Source: Bacteroidales bacterium UBA5281
GTDB taxonomy: Bacteria; Bacteroidota; Bacteroidia; Bacteroidales; Lentimicrobiaceae
Length of the DNA: 43,265 nt
Assembly: GCA_002410555.1 (NCBI GenBank)
Contig: DHSR01000018.1
Coordinates: 426 to 43,690, forward strand
Direction: 5' to 3'
Position 1 is the stretch's first letter; each line of letters opens with the position of its first letter. Both the position numbers and the translations under genes were made by a program. The notes under the pieces were generated by a model, which searched no databases, was not told the DNA's origin, and worked only from the letters and a program-made list of their open reading frames with translations. Shown here piece by piece: positions 16,157 to 25,138 of the stretch.

Positions 16157-17668
16157 ATGAAGACTTTCTCAATAAGTTCCCAACCCATTGATTTTAGTGT
16201 AATCGAGAAGATCATTACTCAGGATATGAAACTTGTTTTGTCCGGTGAAGCCAGACAAAAAATCCAACATTGCCGCAATTATCTTGATGATAAACTTACG
16301 AACCACAGCGACCCCATCTATGGAATTACCACGGGTTTTGGCTCGCTGTGTAACATCAATGTTCCGGCAGACGACCTTACCCGGCTTCAGGAGAATCTGG
16401 TGATGTCGCATGCCTGTGGCACCGGAGCTGAGGTGGACAGCCAGATCGTTAAGCTGATGCTGTTGTTAAAAATTCATGCCCTTTCTTTCGGAAATTCAGG
16501 AGTTCAGGTCCAGACCGTAGAGCGTTTGATTGAGTTTTTCAATCATGATTTGTTACCGGTAGTCTATGAACAGGGATCTTTGGGTGCATCGGGCGACCTG
16601 GCACCCCTGGCGCACCTGAGTCTCCCCTTACTGGGACTTGGCGAAATGCGGATGGAAGGAAAGATCACCTCAAGTAAAAAAGTGCTAAAGAAATTCGGCC
16701 GGTCACCCATCACTCTCTTATCGAAAGAAGGACTGGCGCTGCTTAATGGTACTCAGTTTATGAGTGCTCATGGGGTTTATATCTTGTTGAAAGCGCAAAA
16801 ACTTGCCCGGATGGCCGATATAACCGGTGCATTATCCCTTGAAGCCTACAATGGCCGGATTGATCCGTTTATGGCGCAGTTGCATACCATTCGCCCGCAC
16901 CAGGGGCAAATTCAAACTGCCCGCAACTTTCGCAATTTACTGCATGGAAGTCAACTGATTGACAGTCCCGGTAAAAAAGTTCAGGACCCCTATTCATTCC
17001 GCTGTATACCTCAGGTGCATGGCGCGGTTAAGGATACCATTAATTATGTATCCTCCGTATTGCTTACCGAGATCAATGCGGTAACCGACAATCCCACTAT
17101 TTTCCCGGACGAGGATTTGGTGCTTTCAGGAGGTAATTTTCACGGTGAGCCCCTGGCTTTTGCCCTTGATTTTCTGGCCATAGCCTTGGCAGAACAGGGA
17201 AACATTTCAGAGCGGCGCGTATATCGCCTCATCTCAGGACAACGTGGTCTGCCCGAATTTCTGGTAGCCCGCCCAGGGCTGAACTCCGGATTTATGATTC
17301 CGCAATATACCGCTGCAAGCATTGTTAGTCAGAATAAACAACTGGCCACCCCTTGCTCAGTAGATTCCATCACTTCGTCCAATGAACAGGAAGATCATGT
17401 GAGTATGGGCGCCAATGCAGCCACTAAAACCATGAGGGTCGTGAAAAATTTACAGCAGATTCTGGCCATAGAGCTTTTTGCTGCAGCTCAGGCCCTTGAA
17501 TTCAGAGGCACTGACTTAACTTCTCCTTTTTTAAATGCCTTACTTTCCGAATACCGTGGTGTAGTACCTTTTATTAAAGATGATCAGGTAATGTACCCGC
17601 ATTTGGCTGCTTCTTCCGATTTTATTGATCTTGTTACTTTTGATTTTCCTGAAACAGAAACCGAATAA
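16157..17668 (+). CDS. hutH: Histidine ammonia-lyase
   Basis: A 503-residue cytoplasmic enzyme that deaminates L-histidine to urocanate and ammonia, the first step of histidine breakdown. The Ala144-Ser145-Gly146 triad within GSLGASGDLAPLAHL forms the MIO cofactor. The substrate region MSHACGTG (His of the His-Leu/Ala selectivity pair) and NEQEDHVSMG, with the Glu typical of histidine lyases, argue for HAL rather than PAL or TAL. Length fits the family (about 500-515). No hutU, hutI or hutG gene is present in this window, so the rest of the pathway must lie elsewhere. The two small membrane-protein genes follow 47 bp downstream. Confidence 0.95.
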   Translation: MKTFSISSQPIDFSVIEKIITQDMKLVLSGEARQKIQHCRNYLDDKLTNHSDPIYGITTGFGSLCNINVPADDLTRLQENLVMSHACGTGAEVDSQIVKLMLLLKIHALSFGNSGVQVQTVERLIEFFNHDLLPVVYEQGSLGASGDLAPLAHLSLPLLGLGEMRMEGKITSSKKVLKKFGRSPITLLSKEGLALLNGTQFMSAHGVYILLKAQKLARMADITGALSLEAYNGRIDPFMAQLHTIRPHQGQIQTARNFRNLLHGSQLIDSPGKKVQDPYSFRCIPQVHGAVKDTINYVSSVLLTEINAVTDNPTIFPDEDLVLSGGNFHGEPLAFALDFLAIALAEQGNISERRVYRLISGQRGLPEFLVARPGLNSGFMIPQYTAASIVSQNKQLATPCSVDSITSSNEQEDHVSMGANAATKTMRVVKNLQQILAIELFAAAQALEFRGTDLTSPFLNALLSEYRGVVPFIKDDQVMYPHLAASSDFIDLVTFDFPETETE

Positions 17669-17715
17669 ATTTATCCGTTTTTTCTGATTTAACCGCCTGT
17701 TTTTAATCTATTACC

Positions 17716-18159
17716 ATGTCTGATGAACCCGGGCTGAACCGCAGCTCTTTATATACCGGCAAGCGCCCCCCTTCACTCACATTACTATGCATCATGAGCT
17801 TTATTGGCAGTGGTGCTTCACTTATATCGTCGGTGGTGGTGGCGCTTGCCTTTAGTATGCTGCCTGCCCTTGCGCAACAATCGCCCCTGCCACAAGCTAA
17901 GGAGATGATTGAATTCGTGCTGATGGGTGGCCGGTTATTCTTTGTTTTGATGTCAATATGGTATATTTTGTCATTTATTGGAGTGTATTTTATGTGGAAA
18001 TTACGCAAAACAGGCTTCCATTTTTACACCACAGGCCAGTTGTTGATGCTTATTACGCCACTTTTTTTATTTCCAAACTATCAATTGCCTCTCTCAAACC
18101 TTCTTTTAACCGGATCGTTTATACTTGCTTATGGCCTGAATATGAGGTTTATGCGTTAG
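17716..18159 (+). CDS. Small integral membrane protein, paralogue of the next gene
   Basis: A 147-residue protein that I do not recognise by family. About four hydrophobic segments: residues 24-50, 70-95, 105-120 and 125-143. The segment LSFIGVYFMWKLRKTGFHFY corresponds to VSIAGIYLMWTLRKAGFYLF in the neighbouring gene at 18275, and the C termini AYGLNMRFMR and LFGINLNIMKR also match. The pair therefore arose by tandem duplication. It begins 47 bp after hutH and may share its transcript. No catalytic motif is visible. Confidence 0.7.
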   Translation: MSDEPGLNRSSLYTGKRPPSLTLLCIMSFIGSGASLISSVVVALAFSMLPALAQQSPLPQAKEMIEFVLMGGRLFFVLMSIWYILSFIGVYFMWKLRKTGFHFYTTGQLLMLITPLFLFPNYQLPLSNLLLTGSFILAYGLNMRFMR

Positions 18160-18274
18160 ACGATCTGCCTGAAGCCTGCGATTTATCAACAATTCTCACT
18201 TTTTTTTCAACTATTGTTGCATTTGGCTATAATTATTTCCTAAATTAGCGCTATCGTAAAGTCATAAAAGTTGA

Positions 18275-18709
18275 GTGTCATTTTATTTAATAAATAAATA
18301 TTTGACTAAACTTGAACAACATATAAAGGCACAATACCCTTTCAGATTTTATTTACTGAGAGGTATGTGTTTATTGACTGCACTTTTTGCGGTAGCTGCT
18401 ATTATTATATATGTAGTAGCTCTTGCAGGAGGTAAATTTGATTTTTCATCTGTCCAGAATACTACAATAACTTACACTACTACTCAAATATTTCTCGCAA
18501 TTTTATTGAATACAGTGTCCATTGCAGGTATATACCTGATGTGGACCTTACGCAAAGCAGGATTTTATCTCTTCTTTGTTACTCGTGTTCTCCTTTACTA
18601 CCTGCCTGTTTTTTTCTCCTCTACGGAGCAGCCTGCTTTGAATGAATTGTTCGTTACTGCATTGGTGATGCTGCTTTTTGGCATTAACCTGAACATAATG
18701 AAGCGATAG
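18275..18709 (+). CDS. Small integral membrane protein, paralogue of the preceding gene
   Basis: A 144-residue protein with hydrophobic segments at about 25-52, 70-95, 100-118 and 122-140. It shares the GxYxMWxLRKxGFxxx core and the C-terminal GxNxxxMKR ending with the protein at 17716-18159. The listed start is a GTG at 18275; no ATG lies further upstream in frame, and the next ATG (within RGMCLL) would remove the first 30 residues and part of helix 1. It is separated from its paralogue by 115 bp of AT-rich DNA. Function unknown. Confidence 0.62.
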   Translation: MSFYLINKYLTKLEQHIKAQYPFRFYLLRGMCLLTALFAVAAIIIYVVALAGGKFDFSSVQNTTITYTTTQIFLAILLNTVSIAGIYLMWTLRKAGFYLFFVTRVLLYYLPVFFSSTEQPALNELFVTALVMLLFGINLNIMKR

Positions 18710-19127
18710 CCTTTCAGCTATCGATGCTGCAAGGGGTCTGTTTTCAGGGCCTGTTAGGGTAATGATAGTGGCTTTGGAATTAATCATATTATTCATCTAA
18801 AAAGGAGGTAACCACACACACACACATAAATGCTTGAAAGTAACTGTTAAAACCAACGATTTACGTTAACTTAATAAACCGCCGAAATCATTGGTATTGT
18901 GAAAGATAACACAATTATTTAATTAGTTTTTCTTAATTCGCATTTTTTTTTCGTATGTTTGTGTTTAATTACTGCTTAAATATTACTATAATTGCAACTG
19001 ATTTCGCTCGTTATTCACTATAAGAAGGAGGTTTCGGAGAAAATAATCATCACAACAAATCATAATTAACTCGTTTTTTCACAGAACATCTATTGTTTAA
19101 CAATTTTAATCACCAAAATCACACACT
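18710..19127. other. Leader/intergenic region upstream of the SusC operon
   Basis: Apart from the promoter box at 18954-18961 this 418-bp region holds two perfect Shine-Dalgarno-like octamers AAGGAGGT, at 18802-18809 and 19025-19032. Neither is at a usual distance from a real gene. A (CA)n tract lies at 18812-18826. The first octamer is followed about 20 bp later by a seven-codon frame (ATG 18830, stop 18850). No hairpin terminator was obvious after the membrane-protein gene. Confidence 0.5.
18954..18961 (+). promoter_or_regulatory. Bacteroidota -7 box (TATGTTTG) of the SusC operon
   Basis: Exact TAnnTTTG match. A start near 18968 gives a 160-nt untranslated leader before ATG 19128, long enough for regulation at the RNA level, as is common for SusC genes. 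Confidence 0.45.
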
Positions 19128-22100
19128 ATGAGAAAAATTGCATTGATGCTTGTACTTCTGGTATTTGCCGGAGTGCAGGTAGTGCTGGCACAAACTACCA
19201 TTACTGGAAAGGTTACCAGTGCCGAGGATGGCATGGGTATTCCGGGAGCGACCGTGCTGGTTAAAGGTACCACCATCGGACTAACCACCGATATGAATGG
19301 TAATTATTCAATCAATGTTCCTGCAACTGCCAAAACACTTAAGTTTTCGTTTGTGGGGATGAAAACCAGAGAAGTTGCCATCGGCAACCAAAGCGTTATC
19401 AATGTGTCACTTGATCCTGATGTGCTTGACATCGAGGGTGTAGTGGTAACCGCATTGGGTATCAGTAAGGAACGCAAGGCACTGGGTTATTCTGCTCAGG
19501 AAGTAACCAGCGAAGACCTGACCCGTTCGGGTTCATCCAACCTCTCCTCTGCCCTTCAGGGTAAGCTGTCAGGGGTGGAAATTAAGCCATCCAGCGGTAT
19601 GCCGGGTGCTTCATCACAGGTGGTAATCCGTGGTGCACGTTCATTCTCAGGTAACAACACACCTTTGTATGTTATTGATGGGATGCCTGTTTCATCAACG
19701 GCTGACTTTTCAACCGGAAATAGTGTAACCGGATCTGACATTGCCAACCGTGCCGTTGATATTGACCCGGCTGACATTGAGAGTATCAACATTCTAAAAG
19801 GTCAGGCTGCTGCAGCGCTTTACGGTATCCGGGCTTCAAACGGTGTGATCATCATCACTACCAAAAGTGGTAAAGGAAACAAAACCGGCAAACCCGTTAT
19901 TTCGTTCTCCAACTACACCAGTTTTGAAACCGTTTCCAGAACTCCTGACTATCAAACTACCTATGCACAGGGAGATTATGGGCTCAATAAACCGGTTAAT
20001 TCATTCTCGTGGGGCCCTAAAATTGTTGACCTGCCGAATGATCCTACATACGGAGGAAATACAGTTAATGTTTACACCGATGAATTTGGTATGAAGGAAG
20101 GTATGTACTATGTTCCTCAGCGGCTGCAAGCTGGTTTGGATCCATGGGTAACACCCCAGATTTATGACAATTTCGGTGATTTCTTCGATTTGGGTATGAC
20201 CACTACCACCTCATTGAATATCAGCCAGGCCAATGATAAGGGAAACATTGCCTTTGGAGTTGGTAACACCACCCAGGACGGTATTGTACCTTCAACCGGT
20301 ATGGACCGCTGGAATGCCAAGGCTGCCGGTGAAACCAAACTGAATGAGCGCTGGAAAATGGGATTTTCTTCAAACTACGCAAGGACCTCCATTGATAAAT
20401 TGTCCGGTGCCAATGATGCTTCACTGGCCGGTGTTTATTCCGCTCCTCCCAACTACGATCTGAAAGGCATTCCTTATAACCGTCCCGGAGACCCCTACAC
20501 TCAGACCTATTATCGTTCACTTACTTTCGACAACCCTTACTGGGCAGCCGAACACAATATATTTAATGAAAAAACAGACCGTTTCTTTGGCAATGCATTC
20601 CTGGAATACAGCCCATACATCGCCGATAACATGAGTCTGAATACCCGTTATCAGATCGGTGCCGATGCCTATACCTCACACTACCAGGATATCTTTGAAT
20701 ATGGCCACAAAGGAAGTACCGGTGAGATCAATAACTATGGTATTTCTTCACAGACCATCAACTCTCTGTTTACCATGAACTATACCTGGAAAATTACGGA
20801 TGATTTGAATTTCAATGCTTTGATTGGTAATGAATTCAACCACAGAAACCGCAAGCTGTATGATGAGTACGGAACCGGATTCAACTTTGGCGGTTGGGCA
20901 CATATGAGCAATGCCAAAATCCAACAGGCCGACGAAAGCCAGTATCAGGATCGTACAGTAGGGTTTTTTGGAAACCTCTCTCTCGATTATAAAGGCATGT
21001 TGTATTTGAACGCTACCGGTCGTCAGGACTATGTTTCAACCATGCCACGCGACAAAAACTTCTTCTTCTATCCTTCTGTATCTTTGGGATTTGTTCTTAC
21101 AGAAATGGAAGCCATGCGTGATATGCCCGTGCTGTCATTTGCCAAATTACGCGTATCCTACGCACAAGTTGGTCAGGCCGGAAGCTATTATGATAATTTC
21201 TTTGCCGGCCCCAATTATGGCGGAGGTTTCTGGGGAGCTACACCTGTTCAATACCCTATAGGTGGCATAAGTGCTTACCTGTCGAACAATGTAAAGTACG
21301 ATCCGGAACTTGAGCCTCAGAACACCTCATCCTACGAGTTGGGAACTGAGTTGAAATTCTTTAACAATCGTTTAGGAATCGACTATAGTTATTCACATCA
21401 GTTGGTTACCGGTCAGATCTTCCAGGTTCCTATAGCTGCTTCAACAGGTGCAGCAGCATTGGTAAAAAATGCCGGAGAAATTCAAACCGATGCCCATGAG
21501 GTTGTATTGTATGCAACTCCGGTAAAAGGTCAGGAATTTAACTGGGACTTTACAGTGAACTTCTCAGTCATTAAAAATGAGGTAATTGAGCTTGCTGATG
21601 GTGTTGAAAGTATTATGCTCGGCGGTTTTGTAACCCCACAGGTTAGAGCCGGCATTGGAACTACCTTCCCGGTTATATATGGAAGCTCCTTCCTGCGCGA
21701 TGATAATGGCAATATCCTTGTTTATGATGCACCGGGCAAATGGTACCATGGCATGCCTCAGGATGGACCTCCTGCAGTTATCGGAGAAGTTTCTCCTGAC
21801 TTCATCCTTGGTTTCTCCAATAGGTTTGCCTATAAAAACCTGGCTTTAACCGCCACCCTGGATTGGAAATCAGGTGGGCAAATGTATTCAGGATCAAACG
21901 GATTGCTTGACCTCTACGGTGTTTCTGCCCTAAGCGGCGATCGCGAAGGAACCTTCATATTTGACGGTGTTAAAGAGGATGGTACTCCCAATGATATCGT
22001 TCGTGGTGGACCCAATGATCCCGAAGCGTATCAGGATCTCATTGCCAATGTGCTTACCAACATTGATGAGTATTATATCCATGACAACTCTTTTGTTAAA

Positions 22101-22319
22101 CTGAGGGAAATTACCCTGAGTTATCAGTTACCCAAAAGCCTGATGAAGAATGTAAGTCTTGGAGTTTCGGTGTATGCAAGAAACATCCTGCTGTGGACCG
22201 AGCTGCCAAACTTCGACCCCGAATCAACACAGGGTAACAACAATATGGGAGGTGCATTTGAGCGTTTATCCATGCCTCAGACCACCAGTTATGGTTTTGG
22301 TATTAACCTGAATTTCTAA
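19128..22319 (+). CDS. SusC/RagA family TonB-linked outer-membrane transporter
   Basis: A 1063-residue outer-membrane beta-barrel that imports ligands captured by its SusD partner, powered by TonB. Residues 1-21 are a signal peptide (ending VLAQ). A carboxypeptidase-D regulatory-like domain follows (ITGKVTSAEDGMGIPGATVLVKGT..G..TD.NGNYSINVP, about 24-110). The plug has LQGKLSGVEIKPSSGMPG, VVIRGARSF, PLYVIDGMPV and the SusC signature ILKGQAAAALYGIRASNGVIIITTKSG. The rest is barrel, ending in SYGFGINLNF with the terminal Phe that outer-membrane assembly needs. Length is typical. There is no FecR-interaction extension at the N terminus, so no anti-sigma control is indicated. The SusD gene follows 18 bp downstream. 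Confidence 0.96.
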   Translation: MRKIALMLVLLVFAGVQVVLAQTTITGKVTSAEDGMGIPGATVLVKGTTIGLTTDMNGNYSINVPATAKTLKFSFVGMKTREVAIGNQSVINVSLDPDVLDIEGVVVTALGISKERKALGYSAQEVTSEDLTRSGSSNLSSALQGKLSGVEIKPSSGMPGASSQVVIRGARSFSGNNTPLYVIDGMPVSSTADFSTGNSVTGSDIANRAVDIDPADIESINILKGQAAAALYGIRASNGVIIITTKSGKGNKTGKPVISFSNYTSFETVSRTPDYQTTYAQGDYGLNKPVNSFSWGPKIVDLPNDPTYGGNTVNVYTDEFGMKEGMYYVPQRLQAGLDPWVTPQIYDNFGDFFDLGMTTTTSLNISQANDKGNIAFGVGNTTQDGIVPSTGMDRWNAKAAGETKLNERWKMGFSSNYARTSIDKLSGANDASLAGVYSAPPNYDLKGIPYNRPGDPYTQTYYRSLTFDNPYWAAEHNIFNEKTDRFFGNAFLEYSPYIADNMSLNTRYQIGADAYTSHYQDIFEYGHKGSTGEINNYGISSQTINSLFTMNYTWKITDDLNFNALIGNEFNHRNRKLYDEYGTGFNFGGWAHMSNAKIQQADESQYQDRTVGFFGNLSLDYKGMLYLNATGRQDYVSTMPRDKNFFFYPSVSLGFVLTEMEAMRDMPVLSFAKLRVSYAQVGQAGSYYDNFFAGPNYGGGFWGATPVQYPIGGISAYLSNNVKYDPELEPQNTSSYELGTELKFFNNRLGIDYSYSHQLVTGQIFQVPIAASTGAAALVKNAGEIQTDAHEVVLYATPVKGQEFNWDFTVNFSVIKNEVIELADGVESIMLGGFVTPQVRAGIGTTFPVIYGSSFLRDDNGNILVYDAPGKWYHGMPQDGPPAVIGEVSPDFILGFSNRFAYKNLALTATLDWKSGGQMYSGSNGLLDLYGVSALSGDREGTFIFDGVKEDGTPNDIVRGGPNDPEAYQDLIANVLTNIDEYYIHDNSFVKLREITLSYQLPKSLMKNVSLGVSVYARNILLWTELPNFDPESTQGNNNMGGAFERLSMPQTTSYGFGINLNF

Positions 22320-22337
22320 CCCTTAAACTGAAAGAAA

Positions 22338-23774
22338 ATGAACAAAATAATAAAACTGTTGACCATCCCGGCGCTTCTACTTATGATGGCCGGATGCTCC
22401 CAGGATACGCTGGAAGACATCAACGTAAACAAAAATAATCCGGTGGATGTTCCCTCCAAGTTGATCATTACTGACGTAATGACCAAGACGGCATTCTCAA
22501 TTACCGGAAGTGATCTTGCTTTTTACGCTTCGGTGTATGTTGAGCACAATGTGGGCATTTACAATCAGATGTATAATGCCGAAATTCGATCTGGTGAGCC
22601 TTCACTCGCTACTACCTATAATAACAGTTGGGGAAGCATCTATGAAACCCTGTACAACCTGAAGATTATCATCAACAAAACCTCCGAAGGCGGTTCTGAA
22701 GATAAAAATGTTCATACCCTGGGTATAGCTCAGGTTCTTACGGCCTATAATCTGGCTATTCTGACTGACCTTATGGGTGATGTTCCTTATTCAGAAGCCC
22801 TGCAGCCAGGTGTAATATACCAACCCAAGCTCGACAAACAAGAAGACCTCTACAAAGAAGTTTTCCGTTTGCTGGATGAAGGTATTGCCAATTTGAAAAA
22901 GGAAACTATAGTTGCAGGATTAGGTGGACAAGATTTCATCTACAAAGGGAGTGCAGCCAAATGGACCCAGTTTGCTTATGGTTTGAAGGCCCGCTATACG
23001 GCACGCCTTGCTTTCCGCAATGGTGGAAAATGGGATGATGTGCTTGCTTTTGCCAATCAGTCCTTTGCTTCGGCAGCAGAGGAAGCCAAGTTTGTCTATG
23101 ATGGTTCCTCAACCAACAGCCCTTTCTACACTTTTTTTATAGACAGGGATTATTTTGGAGCAAGCACCAGTTTGCACAACAAACTCATTGAGCGTAATGA
23201 CCCGCGTGATGATGTATTTTTCGTTCCTTATCCGGGCCAGGATGATGTTAACTTTGCGCCCAATGGCACGCCCAGTCAGCAGCAGACATTCTATGGCATT
23301 TCTGGTATTATGAGCAAGACTTCACCTACCTATCTGCTGAGCTATCATGAAATAGAATTTCTGAAAGCTGAAGCCTATGCACGTCAGGGCGGAGCGTCTG
23401 CCAATGCTGAAGCTGCACTGAAGAAAGGTATAGAAGCTGCCTTTGCAAAAGTGGGTATAGAGATGGACTCAACCTATTATGCAGATGAAGTTCTCCCGCG
23501 TTTTACTACAGACGCAGTTAAAGAGGTGATGGTACAAAAATACCTCTCTTTCTTTGAATCAGAAGCCGTTGAAGCTTACAATGACATCCGCCGTTTGAAA
23601 GCTATGGGTAACGATTTTATTAAATTGGATAACCCGAACAATAGCACTAAATTTCCCCAAAGGTACTCTTATGGTGCCGACGATGTAACCACAAACCTGA
23701 ATATACTTGAGGCTTATGGCAACGGAAGTTATGTTTATACTGAAAAAGTTTGGTGGGCAGGTGGCTCACGCTAA
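22338..23774 (+). CDS. SusD/RagB family surface lipoprotein (SusD-like_2 type)
   Basis: A 478-residue lipoprotein, partner lid of the SusC transporter. The signal peptide ends in the lipobox LLMMAGC, with Cys20 as the lipidated residue. The helical core has DLMGDVPYSEALQPG..YQPKLDKQEDLYKEVFRLLDEGIANL, the pattern of the SusD_2/SusD-like_2 group, and the TPR-like C-terminal part has EIEFLKAEAYARQG. It lies 18 bp after susC and 34 bp before the third lipoprotein gene. No glycoside hydrolase, protease or other degradative enzyme is encoded nearby, so the ligand cannot be guessed; a peptide or small oligomer is as likely as a glycan. Confidence 0.94.
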   Translation: MNKIIKLLTIPALLLMMAGCSQDTLEDINVNKNNPVDVPSKLIITDVMTKTAFSITGSDLAFYASVYVEHNVGIYNQMYNAEIRSGEPSLATTYNNSWGSIYETLYNLKIIINKTSEGGSEDKNVHTLGIAQVLTAYNLAILTDLMGDVPYSEALQPGVIYQPKLDKQEDLYKEVFRLLDEGIANLKKETIVAGLGGQDFIYKGSAAKWTQFAYGLKARYTARLAFRNGGKWDDVLAFANQSFASAAEEAKFVYDGSSTNSPFYTFFIDRDYFGASTSLHNKLIERNDPRDDVFFVPYPGQDDVNFAPNGTPSQQQTFYGISGIMSKTSPTYLLSYHEIEFLKAEAYARQGGASANAEAALKKGIEAAFAKVGIEMDSTYYADEVLPRFTTDAVKEVMVQKYLSFFESEAVEAYNDIRRLKAMGNDFIKLDNPNNSTKFPQRYSYGADDVTTNLNILEAYGNGSYVYTEKVWWAGGSR

Positions 23775-23808
23775 GTTTCTAATTTTTTAACAAGTAAATT
23801 TGTAAAAC

Positions 23809-24606
23809 ATGAAAAAATACAAGATTTTAGCCTTTTTGGCAGCAATGGTCCTCACCTTTTCGGCTTGCGAAACCGAAGTTGATGATCCAGCAGGTCTGAG
23901 AAACGAAGGTGTTGTGCCTGCAATTACGAATCTTAAGCCTGCTGTTTTTGACGTAAACGATCCTGAAAATACCTTCATTAAGTTTGACCTGGATGCTACC
24001 TCAGAGGTAAGTGAGGTGATTTTTGTTGCTTCTTATAAAGGAGATATGCGCAGAGTCACGCTCTTGAATTTTACTACATTTCCTGCAAAAGATATAAAAA
24101 TCTATATGCGTGATGTAGCAACTGCTCTGGGAGTCAAACTCAGCGATGTTAATCCTGGTGATGTATTTACTTTGGAAGCTTTAACCATTCAAGGCGACAA
24201 GACCTACCGATCAAGCGCAGTAATTGATGCTCCAGCGGTTTGTTTGTATGACCCGGAGATGGTTACCGGGGCTTATCAGGCCGTAAGTGCTGATTGGGGG
24301 GTTGATGGACCTGTTACTATCACCGTTGATCCTATTAATGAGTACATTGTTTATGTTGCAGGATTGGCCGAACTTGATGGTTTAACAGAAGACAAAGGAC
24401 CGCTGAAGATGGTTATAGATCCACTGACCTTTAATGTTACAGCAGTAAAAACGGTTTTGGCATCTATAGCTTTTTCTTACACAAATATTGCATACGAAGG
24501 ATCAGGCCTTCTCAACACTTGTGACGGAACTTATGATATGAATTTCACTATCACGGTTGATCAGGGCTCATTTGGATTGCAAGCCTTTACACTGGTTAAG
24601 AAGTAA
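23809..24606 (+). CDS. Hypothetical lipoprotein of the SusCD operon
   Basis: A 265-residue protein I do not recognise. Residues 1-20 are a lipoprotein signal (lipobox FSAC). The mature part is rich in beta strand; the acidic EVDDP after the lipidated Cys is consistent with surface export of Bacteroidota lipoproteins. Two halves seem present: about 35-140, which could be an Ig-like fold (ITNLKPAVFDVNDPENTFIKFDLDA), and about 145-265 (YDPEMVTGAYQAVSADWGVDG...). As third gene of a SusC/SusD operon that ends in a terminator 26 bp later, it probably assists ligand binding at the surface. Confidence 0.75.
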   Translation: MKKYKILAFLAAMVLTFSACETEVDDPAGLRNEGVVPAITNLKPAVFDVNDPENTFIKFDLDATSEVSEVIFVASYKGDMRRVTLLNFTTFPAKDIKIYMRDVATALGVKLSDVNPGDVFTLEALTIQGDKTYRSSAVIDAPAVCLYDPEMVTGAYQAVSADWGVDGPVTITVDPINEYIVYVAGLAELDGLTEDKGPLKMVIDPLTFNVTAVKTVLASIAFSYTNIAYEGSGLLNTCDGTYDMNFTITVDQGSFGLQAFTLVKK

Positions 24607-24631
24607 GGATACATTCATTTGAAGTAGTAAA

Positions 24632-24666
24632 AGAGGTTGTCTCAATAGCAGGACAACCTCTTTTTG
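24632..24666 (+). terminator. Rho-independent terminator of the SusCD operon
   Basis: AGAGGTTGTC (24632-24641) pairs with GACAACCTCT (24652-24661), a 10-bp perfect stem, and a T run follows. It lies 26 bp after the stop codon of the last gene in the operon. Confidence 0.9.
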
Positions 24667-25110
24667 TGTTTCATTTCGGGCATTGTATGGCTGTAGGGTA
24701 TAAGCATCAAACATGTTTCAATGGTTAATTTTTGATACGAAACGAATATTAACCCCAGCGGGGTTTACCTATTTTAGCCATGGATTTGTTATGGTTTAGA
24801 AATCTGGGTCTTTTATCACTTCACTAATTTATTGCATGTTAACAGAAACCGCCCTGGCACGTTTCAACGTATGTCGGGTGGTGTGTAGGGATGACGGTGA
24901 AAGCCGCATCTACTAACCGAATTAGCATTTGATACCTCCAGACATCAGATGGGCAGCCTGTCCTTGTCAGGGAGAAGCACCCAGCTATGCAAAGTATACA
25001 ATAAGTATCCCAGTGTGCCTAAGGGAGCGCGCCGGCGGCATATTTTTGAATAAATTAATTTCTGAGAGATAACACTCTTTCGCAACTGACCCTGAATTTT
25101 TTCACCTCCT
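24667..25110. other. Intergenic region with repeat-like and structured sequence
   Basis: About 440 bp without a gene. AACCCC-AGC-GGGGTT (24751-24765), embedded in ATATT..TTACCTATTTTAG, resembles a repeat common in Bacteroidota intergenic DNA. From about 24860 to 25035 the sequence becomes GC-richer and rich in short self-complementary blocks (for example CCTGTCC..GTCAGGG near 24958-24973). The GTGTG at 24890 followed by ...GATGACGGTGAAAGCC recalls the 5' part of a group II intron, though I see no reverse transcriptase and no domain V. I regard it as a possible decayed element. Confidence 0.35.
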
Positions 25111-25116
25111 ATTGCA

Positions 25117-25124
25117 TATCTTTG
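25117..25124 (+). promoter_or_regulatory. Bacteroidota -7 box (TATCTTTG) of the mscS-like gene
   Basis: Exact TAnnTTTG match. Transcription from about 25130 would exclude the TTG at 25112 and supports the ATG at 25139, leaving a very short leader. Confidence 0.55.
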
Positions 25125-25138
25125 TAAAAAAACAAATT

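Noticed and set aside
19128..24606. SusCD locus as a polysaccharide utilisation locus
   Set aside because: No glycoside hydrolase, polysaccharide lyase, sulfatase or dedicated regulator is encoded nearby, so a glycan substrate cannot be claimed.
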